DNA of 64,000 nucleotides from Celeribacter baekdonensis (GTDB taxonomy: Bacteria; Pseudomonadota; Alphaproteobacteria; Rhodobacterales; Rhodobacteraceae). The translations under genes and the position numbers were made by a program. The notes below the pieces were generated by a model, which searched no databases, was not told where the DNA came from, and saw only the letters and a program-made list of their open reading frames with translations. Shown piece by piece: positions 57,712 through 64,000 of the stretch (the stretch's first letter is position 1; every line of letters begins with the position of its first letter). The stretch spans positions 1,984,001 through 2,048,000 of the forward strand of contig NZ_CP028475.1 in NCBI RefSeq assembly GCF_003047105.1, given 5' to 3'.

Positions 57712-58302
57712 CGGTCTGCCAGCGCCCGTCCCTGCGGCGCATCGCGGTCACGGCGGTGCCGCTGCGGATCTCCACCCCCTGCGCCAGCGCGCTACGCGCC
57801 AGGGCCGAGGTGATCAGCCGCGGATTGCCATGCCCTTCGACCGGACAGAAGGAGGCGGCGAGAACCGTATCTGCCAGGTAAGGCGCTATCGCCCGCACTT
57901 CCACCTGGTCCAGCATCCGCGTCGGCAGGCCCCATTTTTCCTCGTGCGCGCGTTTGCGTTCGAGCTTGGCAACCTGTTGTTCGGGCGTTTCGGCCAGCAT
58001 CAGTCCGCCATGCATCACCACGTCAAGGTCGTCTTCGCCCAGATCGTCGGTAATTCCGCCCCAGCGGCCAATGGCGTCGAGGGAGAGCGGCAGCATCGAA
58101 GCCGCCAGGGCGGTCATCGCTTCGCCATGTTCGACGAGGCGGTGTTCCATCTGGAAATGCAGGCTGCTGGCGTTCTGGCCGGAAGCACCGCGCTTCAGGT
58201 CGCCCTTTTCGATCAGGCAGACCCGGGCGCCACCACGCGCAAGGAAATGGGCGAGGCGACCCCGACCAATCCCCCGCCTAGGATGACAACATCAAGGTTC
58301 AC
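57712..58302 (-). pseudogene. FAD-dependent amine/D-amino-acid oxidase N-terminal fragment, frameshifted
   Basis: The GTG at 58302 overlaps the stop of the DapA-like gene. The frame gives VNLDVVILGGGLVGVAS (FAD site), then shifts. One missing G near 58253 would restore AHFLARGGARVCLIEKGDLK and SGQNASSLHFQMEHRLVEHG. The rest reads FCPVEGHGNPRLITSALARS and stops where homology ends, fused to tniB near 57711. It is the DAO/glycine-oxidase fold, with the substrate domain lost. It is the second gene of the DapA-like operon. Confidence 0.75.
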
Positions 58303-59222
58303 ACCAGTTTCCTGCCCAGACGGGTCAGCGTATCACGCACGATGTCGGTCTGTTCCTCGTTCAGCGGCAGCAGCGGAGCGCGGACATGGCCGCCCGGCAG
58401 CCCCTGCAGGTTCAGGGCGGTCTTGAAGATCGCCTGCGCGGCGCCGAATTTGCCGCCGTAGTCCGCCGCGAACCATTCGCGCATCAGGATCATGTCCTTG
58501 TCTCCGAGTTCGCGGGCCTTTTCCATGTTCCCGTCCCAGATCGCGTTGAAGAAATCCGGCTGGTCCGACCCCAGCACGGCCCCCGCGCCCATCAGCCCGT
58601 CGCCGCCTTCGTTCTTCACCATCGAGGTGCCGATCAGGTCCATGCCGAAGCCGAAGATACGTAAACGGTCGCGCATTGCGAAGAAGGTTTTCAGGAAATT
58701 GCGCAGCGACGGGGTGGAGTTTTTCAGCGCCACCACCTTTTCCAGCTCGGCCAGCCGTTCAATCAGCGGCAGCGACAGGTCGACATTGGTGCCGCGCGTC
58801 CAGTTGTAGATGCAGATCGGCAGCGGGCTGTTGTCGCTGATTTCCTTGTAGAAGGCGAAGGTTTCGTCCTCGGTCGGCACGACATAGGGCGGCGGGCAGA
58901 CCAGGATGCCGTCGAACCCTGCTTCGGCCGCGACCTCGGCATAGCTCAGAGATTCCCGCGCGGTATAGGCGTTGCAGCCGCACAGCAGGGTCATCTTGCC
59001 GCTGAGTTGCGCGCCGGTCAGGCGGATCTGCGCCTCGCGCTCGGCCCGGGTCATGGAAAACCATTCGCCGGTGGTCCCGGCCACGACAAGCCCGTGCAGG
59101 CGTTGGCCATGCAGCCATTCCAGCAATTCGGCCTGGGCTTCCAGATCATAGGCACCGGAGGCATCAAACGGTGTGGTAGTCGCGGGAATATACCCTTTCC
59201 AGTCGACGTCGTGGCGATCCAT
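58299..59222 (-). CDS. Dihydrodipicolinate synthase (DapA) family lyase
   Basis: A 307-residue TIM-barrel class I aldolase starting MDRHDVDWKGYIPATTTPFD. It has GLVVAGTTGEWFSMTRAERE near residue 46, the Tyr in LPICIYNWTRGTNV and the Schiff-base Lys in LEKVVALKNSTPSLRNF. The Thr-Thr pair of DapA is present as GTTGE. The neighbours (FAD oxidase, RidA, VOC, TRAP transporter, LysR) indicate catabolism of an imported amino or hydroxy acid rather than lysine synthesis. An ATG at 59222 is chosen; the longer frame runs into LysR. Confidence 0.85.
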   Translation of the reverse strand: MDRHDVDWKGYIPATTTPFDASGAYDLEAQAELLEWLHGQRLHGLVVAGTTGEWFSMTRAEREAQIRLTGAQLSGKMTLLCGCNAYTARESLSYAEVAAEAGFDGILVCPPPYVVPTEDETFAFYKEISDNSPLPICIYNWTRGTNVDLSLPLIERLAELEKVVALKNSTPSLRNFLKTFFAMRDRLRIFGFGMDLIGTSMVKNEGGDGLMGAGAVLGSDQPDFFNAIWDGNMEKARELGDKDMILMREWFAADYGGKFGAAQAIFKTALNLQGLPGGHVRAPLLPLNEEQTDIVRDTLTRLGRKLV

Positions 59223-59334
59223 ACTGTCCTCTAACGTTATTGGCTCCGGGGATCGGGGCGGTCCGGCCAGTATCGGGACAGAGCTAACTGCGCTCAATGA
59301 AGCCCATTCAAGAATTTCGTTGCGTTCAGCGCAA

Positions 59335-60192
59335 TCAATCTTCCATCTGGGCCACGGCGCCAAGCCGTTTGCGCAGGCTGTTCATCAGAAGCTGCGTCGA
59401 CTTGGAAAAGCTGCGCCCCGCGCGGGTGATCAGATGGACATAAAGCGATTGCAGCACGGTTTCGGACAGGGGCACCGCCACCATCGACCCCGTGCCGATA
59501 TCGTTGCGCACCGAAAATTGCGGCAGGATGGTCAGCGCCCGGCCCGAGCGCACCCATTCGATCAACAGCGCGATGGAATTGGTTTCCAGCGCGCTGTTCA
59601 TATGCGCCCCGCTTTCGATTGCGGCCAGATCGATCAACTGGCGCATCCGGAACCGGTCATCGAGCAGCGCCAAGGCCTCACCGTTGAGCTGCGCCAGCGT
59701 CAGCTGTTCATGCCGCGCCAAAGGGTGATCGGCGGTCATGATCACGCAAAGCGGCACCCGCGCGCTGAACCGCGACGCGATGCGCGGTTCGTTGGTCGGG
59801 TGGAACGCCATGCCGAAATGCAGATCGTCGTCGCCGATCATCCGCAGCATCTCGACCGTATCGGTGATCCGCACCGACATGGCGATGCCCGGGAAGGCCT
59901 CGCCCAGATCATCGAAGCTGCGAAACAGCGCCTCGCCCAGGAAACCCTCGCCAATGCCGATCCGCACATGGCCCGTGACGTTGCCCGCCAGATCGTTGAG
60001 GTCGTCGTGCAACCGTTCGCGGATCGATTCGATCTCGCGGTAATATTTAATGACACGCTCTCCGGCCTCGGTCAGGCGGATGTCGCGGCGGCCGTGTTCA
60101 ATCAATTCCGCGCCCAATTCGCTTTCCAGCGCCGAAATCTGCCGGCTGACCGAGGACGGTGCCACGTCAAGTTCATCGGCCGCTGCCCGCAT
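59335..60192 (-). CDS. LysR-family regulator, N-terminus interrupted by an in-frame stop
   Basis: 285 residues: MRAAADELDVAPSSVSRQIS is the recognition helix region of a LysR winged helix, then ELIEHGRRDIRLTEAGERVI and a substrate domain (GHVRIGIGEGFLGEALFRSF, WVRSGRALTILPQFSVRN). The first 15-20 residues of the domain are missing. An in-frame ATG at 60249 would supply them (MQINHNRTRFLYIS) but a TGA at 60205-60207 intervenes. It may be a nonsense mutant or start at 60192 with a weak domain. It is adjacent to the DapA-like gene and divergent from the TRAP genes. Confidence 0.75.
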   Translation of the reverse strand: MRAAADELDVAPSSVSRQISALESELGAELIEHGRRDIRLTEAGERVIKYYREIESIRERLHDDLNDLAGNVTGHVRIGIGEGFLGEALFRSFDDLGEAFPGIAMSVRITDTVEMLRMIGDDDLHFGMAFHPTNEPRIASRFSARVPLCVIMTADHPLARHEQLTLAQLNGEALALLDDRFRMRQLIDLAAIESGAHMNSALETNSIALLIEWVRSGRALTILPQFSVRNDIGTGSMVAVPLSETVLQSLYVHLITRAGRSFSKSTQLLMNSLRKRLGAVAQMED

Positions 60193-60417
60193 TGAGCCGC
60201 AACGTCATGAGATGTAAAGGAAACGGGTGCGGTTGTGGTTGATCTGCATCGGCTGACTTTCAGAAGAGACCCTGTGTTCGGGCGAAACGATTTTGGCCCA
60301 GCGTTGCGCAAAACGCAACGCATTTGCGTTTTCGTTATCATTGATGCCGACATGCCCGCGCTGAATAGTCCTTCAAACGCCAAAACACCGGTATCCAAAA
60401 CTACGGGGAAACGCCAC

Positions 60418-60731
60418 ATGATACGTTCAGTCGCCATACGTTCAGCCGCCGCAAATCTGCGCACAGCTCTCTGGCTGCTGACCTCAGCTTTCATCCTTCT
60501 GATCATGTTCGTGTCCTTCGGCGACGTGACCATGCGGACTTTCGCCAAGCCGATCCCCGGCGCCTATGAGGTGACCGAGATCGCAGTGGGCGCCATGGTC
60601 TTCGCCGCGCTGCCGATCGTAACGCTGAAGAACGAACATGTGTCGGTGACGCTGCTATCGGCGCTGACCGCCCGGATCGCCTGGCTGCGCTGGTCGCCGG
60701 GCTGGTGCTCTGGCTTCCCGGGCTCATGTGA
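60418..60731 (+). pseudogene. TRAP transporter DctQ-DctM remnant (internal deletion)
   Basis: The frame starts MIRSVAIRSAAANLRTALWL and gives the first half of a small permease (SAFILLIMFVSFGDVTMRTF, PGAYEVTEIAVGAMVFAALP). Near ARIAWLRW the sequence switches frame into LVAGLVLWLPGLM and a stop, which looks like the last residues of the large permease DctM. The second half of dctQ and nearly all of dctM are deleted. Confidence 0.7.
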
Positions 60732-60778
60732 TCCCGTTCCATCCAACAACCAATAAGACCAACCAACAGGAGAACCCT

Positions 60779-61822
60779 ATGTCCCTTTCTTTGCGCATGA
60801 AAAGCCTTGTGGCGGGCGCGGCGCTGATTGCGTCCTGCGGCCAGGCATTCGCCGAAAACATCACCCTGCGCTTTTCCAACTGGGTGCCGCCGACCCACAC
60901 GCTGACCGTCGACATGTTCCAGCCCTGGGCCAAGGATGTCGAATCCGCCACAGAAGGCCGTGTCAAGATTCAGTTCCTGCCCGCCCTCGGGGCGCCGACC
61001 GCACATTTCGACCTGGTTCGCAACGGTGTCGCCGACATCGCCTTCGCGGTGCATTCCTATTCCCCGGAGCGGTTCACTCTGACCGAATTCGCGGAACTTC
61101 CCTTCACCGCCGAAAACGCGGTAGTGAACTCGGTCGCCTACTGGCGCACCTATGAAAAGTTCATGGCCCAAGCAAACGAACACAAGGGCACGCATTTGCT
61201 GGGCCTGTGGGTGCCCGGGTCCTATCAACTGTTTACCAAGGCCGGGCCGGAAACCCTGAAAGACCTGGACGGGATGCGCATCCGCATTCCCGGCACACTG
61301 GTAGAAAAGATTTCCACCAAGCTCGGCATGGTGTCGATTTCCTCGCCGATCACCGAGGCCTATGACCAGATTTCGCGCGGCATCATCGACGGCATGTTCC
61401 AGGATTACAGCACGGTGATCGACTTCAACATGATCGACCACATGCCCAACTTCTTCTCCGCGCCGGGCGGGTTCTCGGCCTCGAGCCAATTCCTCGTCAT
61501 CTCCGACCGCGCCTAGAACAAAATCAGCGACGCAGACAAGGCCGCCATCGACGCGCTGAGCGGCGAAGCCATGGTCAAGCGCTTTGCCCAGGTCTGGGCC
61601 GACCGCAACACCGCGAGCCTTGAGAAACTGCACGAGGCCGGGCTGACCCAGCACATGATCGAGGGCGAAAGTCTGGCGCAGCTACATGCGAAGCTGGAAC
61701 CGCTGGCGCAGGAATGGGTCGCAAAGGCCGGTACCAAGGGCGTCGATGGCCAGGCTGCGCTGGACTTCTACCGCGCGGAACTGGACGCGGTGGCCGAAGA
61801 ATTTGGCCTGTCGCGCAACTGA
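60779..61822 (+). pseudogene. TRAP transporter solute-binding protein DctP with internal stop
   Basis: A signal peptide (RMKSLVAGAALIASCGQAFA) is followed by the DctP fold: ITLRFSNWVPPTHTLTVDMF, GVADIAFAVHSYSPERFTLT, LKDLDGMRIRIPGTLVEKIS and ISRGIIDGMFQDYSTV. A TAG at 61514-61516 follows ISDRA, where the family has Trp; the frame then continues NKISDADKAAIDALSGEAMV to LSRN at 61822. The binding protein would lose its last 102 residues. The start at 60779 follows AGGAGA. Confidence 0.83.
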
Positions 61823-61872
61823 CCCAGACAGAAAGGCGGCCCCGGTGGCCGCCTCTTTTCTAGGGTGTGGAC

Positions 61873-62295
61873 TCAATTCAGCCAACATCTGATTGCAAAG
61901 ATATGGACCATCGACAGGAAGTTGCGTTTCAACTTTTCGTATCTCGTTGTTAGCCTTCGCATGTCTTTCATGCGGCAGAAGAACCGCTCTACAAGGTTTC
62001 GCTGGGCGTAGATGTCGGGGTCATGTGGGATGTGGATGCGGGCGTTTGACTTGGATGGGATCACTGCCAATGCGCCTTCGTCAGCGATGGTTTGGCGGAT
62101 GGCTTTTGAGCCATAGGCTTTGTCTGCGACGATAGCTGTCGGCTGTTTTTGCCAGCCGACAAATGAACCAAATACCTTGCTATCATGCCTTTGTGCGCCT
62201 GTAATCGCGAACCGTAGAGGCAGGCCGCGATGGTCTACGGCGACGTGAACCTTGCTGCCGCGACCGCCGCGTGAGCGTCCAATACCTTGCGCCAA
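61873..62295 (-). CDS. IS5-family transposase OrfB, DDE domain (copy 2)
   Basis: 140 residues identical to the copy 1 OrfB as read: KVHVAVDHRGLPLRFAITGA, QPTAIVADKAYGSKAIRQTI and ARIHIPHDPDIYAQRNLVER. It overlaps OrfA by about 60 bases in the -1/+1 frame, the usual frameshift arrangement. Confidence 0.9.
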   Translation of the reverse strand: MAQGIGRSRGGRGSKVHVAVDHRGLPLRFAITGAQRHDSKVFGSFVGWQKQPTAIVADKAYGSKAIRQTIADEGALAVIPSKSNARIHIPHDPDIYAQRNLVERFFCRMKDMRRLTTRYEKLKRNFLSMVHIFAIRCWLN

Positions 62296-62624
62296 CTCCC
62301 CCCTTTTGAGCCTGCTGCCGCCCGGTGTGCCTTGACGATTGAACTATCAATGAAGATCAGCGCGTCCTCACATTCCGTCGCCAGCACATCAAATATCCCT
62401 TGCCAAATCCCGCGCTCACCCCAGCGGACATAGCGGTTGTAAACAGTCGTGCGCGGGCCATACCGGTCCGGCAGATCGCGCCACGGCGCCCCCGTGCGCA
62501 GAACATAGAAAATGCCATTCAAGACTGTTCTGTCATCCTTGCGCTGCGGACCGCGCCCTTGTTTGGGTAAATGAGGCCGGATTGCAGCCCATTCTTCGTC
62601 GCTCAGATCAAATCTCGCCATCAT
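62235..62624 (-). CDS. IS5-family transposase OrfA (copy 2)
   Basis: About 129 residues: MMARFDLSDEEWAAIRPHLP, RKDDRTVLNGIFYVLRTGAP, WRDLPDRYGPRTTVYNRYVR, FIDSSIVKAHRAAAGSKGG. This is the intact form of the domain that is frameshifted in copy 1. It contains the first catalytic Asp (IDSS) of the DDE triad. Confidence 0.9.
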   Translation of the reverse strand: MMARFDLSDEEWAAIRPHLPKQGRGPQRKDDRTVLNGIFYVLRTGAPWRDLPDRYGPRTTVYNRYVRWGERGIWQGIFDVLATECEDALIFIDSSIVKAHRAAAGSKGGSWRKVLDAHAAVAAARFTSP

Positions 62625-62720
62625 GCACCTGTTTTCCGCAGATGAATCATGAAGAGCCCATTTCAGCAAGACAAGGAATTGGGTTCACACCCTAGCCCCC
62701 TCTCACAGAAAGCAGACCAA

Positions 62721-63116
62721 ATGACCACGAACGCAATCAATCCCTGGAACTGGCAATACGATTTCGGCTTTTCCCACGGTGTCGAAGTGACCGCCCCGAA
62801 ACGCATCATCGAAGTGTCCGGCCAATGCGCCACCGGCCCCGATGGTGTGCCGCAGGCACCCGGCGACATGGGCGCCCAGATCACCCAGGCGATCGACAAT
62901 ATCGAAGCGGTGCTGAAAAAGGCCGGTATGGACCTGTCGAACATCGTGCGCATCCGCGTCTTTGCCACCGACGTGAACGCTGCGCTGGTCAATTGGGGTG
63001 AAGTGCTCGGCCGTATCAACGCCGCCGATTGCCGCCCTTCCTCCACCCTGGTAGGCACCACCGGGTTGTTCCACCCCGACCTGATGGTCGAAATCGAAGC
63101 CACCGCGGCGGAGTGA
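62721..63116 (+). CDS. RidA family (YjgF) protein
   Basis: A 131-residue protein starting MTTNAINPWNWQYDFGFSHG. It has SGQCATGPDGVPQAPGDMGA, the middle helix QITQAIDNIEAVLKKAGMDL and the C-terminal CRPSSTLVGTTGLFHPDLMV with the substrate Arg and Glu. RidA proteins hydrolyse reactive imines or enamines made by amino-acid oxidases and lyases, which fits the DapA/FAD-oxidase context. It probably belonged to the same operon before IS5 copy 2 inserted upstream. The start follows a weak AGCAGA. Confidence 0.88.
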   Translation: MTTNAINPWNWQYDFGFSHGVEVTAPKRIIEVSGQCATGPDGVPQAPGDMGAQITQAIDNIEAVLKKAGMDLSNIVRIRVFATDVNAALVNWGEVLGRINAADCRPSSTLVGTTGLFHPDLMVEIEATAAE

Positions 63117-63120
63117 CGGC

Positions 63121-63585
63121 ATGATCAACGGTATCCATCACCCCTCTCTGGTGACCGGCGACATGGACCGGGCGCTTGGCTTCTACCGCGACCTGCTGGG
63201 CCTTGAAACGGTGTCGGAAATGGGCTGGGAAGCAGGGTCGGAAATGTCCGACTTCGCCTCGGGCATCACCGGCATCAAGGGATCGACCGCGCGCGCCATG
63301 ACGCTGAAGGCGGGCAATGCTTTTCTGGAAATCTTCGAATATTCCAAGCCGGAACCGAAACGCGACGACACCCCCACCCTGGCCGACAAGGGCATCGCCC
63401 ATATCTGTTTCGACGTCGCCGATGTGCAAGGCGCCTATGACACGCTGTCGGCCGCCGGTGTTCCATTCGTCGGCACCCCGCTCGACGCGGGCCCGACCCG
63501 CGTGGTGTTCTGCCAGGATCCCGACGGAAATTTCGTCGAACTGCAGCAGGTCACTAATCCGGCTTCAGGTCTGAAGCTGGGCTGA
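63121..63585 (+). CDS. VOC family (glyoxalase/bleomycin-type) protein
   Basis: A 154-residue vicinal-oxygen-chelate protein. It has the metal His in MINGIHHPSLVTGDMDRALG, FYRDLLGLETVSEMGWEAGS, a second His in ADKGIAHICFDVADVQGAYD and the Glu in CQDPDGNFVELQQVTNP. It could be a glyoxalase, epimerase or dioxygenase-like enzyme; the substrate is unknown. It starts 4 bases after ridA and ends before a strong terminator. Confidence 0.88.
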   Translation: MINGIHHPSLVTGDMDRALGFYRDLLGLETVSEMGWEAGSEMSDFASGITGIKGSTARAMTLKAGNAFLEIFEYSKPEPKRDDTPTLADKGIAHICFDVADVQGAYDTLSAAGVPFVGTPLDAGPTRVVFCQDPDGNFVELQQVTNPASGLKLG

Positions 63586-63609
63586 CGCTCCCTGCCCCGA
63601 AGCGATTGC

Positions 63610-63650
63610 AGCCCGCGCGGTAATCTTCACCGCGCGGGCTGTTTCTTTTT
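63610..63650 (+). terminator. Rho-independent terminator after the VOC gene
   Basis: A 12-base perfect stem AGCCCGCGCGGT / ACCGCGCGGGCT followed by GTTTCTTTTT. Confidence 0.88.
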
Positions 63651-63840
63651 GACATCCGGCGTTTATGCCGGACCGAAGGATCAATCGAACTAGGCGTCGT
63701 CGAGCTCCGACAGCGGGATCGCACCCAACAACGACTTGGTGATGTCGGAACTCGGTTCATGAGATCCGGATCGTATGGAAAGAACCTTCCCCGAGCAATC
63801 GCCCGTCCGGGGTGGAGACCACACCGGTATTTCAATGCGG
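63651..63840. other. Intergenic stretch with a possible coding remnant
   Basis: No complete gene is seen. On the minus strand a short frame ending at 63690 reads SSDITKSLLGAIPLSELDDA before a stop, which has the look of a protein C-terminus but is too short to identify. The rest shows no motif I recognise. Confidence 0.3.
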
Positions 63841-64000
63841 TTAAAGGTCCAGCGTCAGATCCCCTAGGGGTACCGACTGGCAGGTGAGACACTGATCGGT
63901 GCCAAGCTCGGACTCTGTCGCGCAATGGAAACGCCCGCTCACCACGCGCACGGCGCAGCTTTCGCACTGACCAACTTGGCAACCACTAGGCAGTGATATC
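63841..64000 (-). CDS. [2Fe-2S] ferredoxin-domain protein, C-terminal part (5' end off window)
   Basis: The frame from the right edge reads SLPSGCQVGQCESCAVRVVS, then a spacer, then TDQCLTCQSVPLGDLTLDL and a stop at 63841. C-x4-C-x2-C plus a later Cys is the plant-type ferredoxin cluster motif. It could be a free ferredoxin or the C-terminal domain of an oxygenase reductase; the upstream part is outside the window. Confidence 0.75.
   Translation of the reverse strand, partial: ISLPSGCQVGQCESCAVRVVSGRFHCATESELGTDQCLTCQSVPLGDLTLDL

Larger units (their letters stand above)
61863..62692 (-). mobile_element. IS5-family insertion sequence (IS427-like), copy 2
   Basis: 830 bp, inverted relative to copy 1 and apparently the intact version. 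It is bounded by GGGTGTGGACTCAATT and its counterpart, with TA on both sides inside a CTAG target. It lies between the dctP remnant and the ridA gene. Near-identity of the two copies implies recent movement. Confidence 0.93.

Overview
The window looks like a chromosome segment from a Rhodobacterales (Roseobacter-clade) alphaproteobacterium. This rests on GC-rich coding sequence and on gene neighbourhoods I know from that group: chaC / DUF2125 / extensin-like / tyrA / hisC, a tandem glycine riboswitch before gcvTHP, leuA followed by mreBCD-mrdA-rodA, and Hint-domain, SseB and MORN proteins. I cannot name the species.

Layout. 1-6.4 kb: amino-acid biosynthesis (tyrA, hisC) and rpsD. 6.6-12.2 kb: an AcoR-like regulator followed by a flavin monooxygenase, a short-chain dehydrogenase and a 2,3-butanediol-dehydrogenase-like enzyme, probably a carbonyl/diol catabolic unit. 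12.4-15.9 kb: an accessory patch next to tRNA-Ala(CGC) with a MATE remnant, an IS3-family element, an unfamiliar two-gene membrane operon and an atypical serine recombinase. 16-25 kb: trxC, the glycine cleavage operon with its riboswitch, gltX, a metallopeptidase and an exported MBL hydrolase. 25-28 kb: a group around an FNR-like box (protein of unknown function, PfkB kinase, Hsp70-like protein). 28-34 kb: nadE, an 18-repeat MORN protein and a sulfide:quinone-reductase-like flavoprotein. 34-43 kb: a leucine leader peptide, leuA and the rod-shape operon. 43-51 kb: DNA repair, arsR/arsP-like genes, nhaA, capsule export and an EF-hand protein.

From tRNA-Gln(UUG) at 51.1 kb to the right edge the character changes. 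Most genes are truncated, frameshifted or carry stops (HNH, rsgA-like, GNAT, AraC, LysR, tniQ, tniB, an FAD oxidase, TRAP transporter genes). Two near-identical inverted IS5-family copies lie within. Intact genes there are a methyltransferase, an NmrA-type reductase with a divergent LysR, a DapA-family lyase, a RidA and a VOC protein. It reads as a decaying accessory island.

Three themes stand out. First, candidate regulatory sites: two ATTC-N8-GAAT palindromes matching the persulfide-sensor SqrR/BigR operator, before the sqr-like gene and before trxC; a leu attenuation leader; a four-half-site dyad after the AcoR-like gene; and an FNR-like box. Second, the AcoR-like regulator has lost its GAFTGA loop and Walker B acidic pair. 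Third, many single-base frameshifts fall in or near homopolymers, including one in mrdA, which is normally essential. Sequence quality therefore has to be settled before these genes are called dead.
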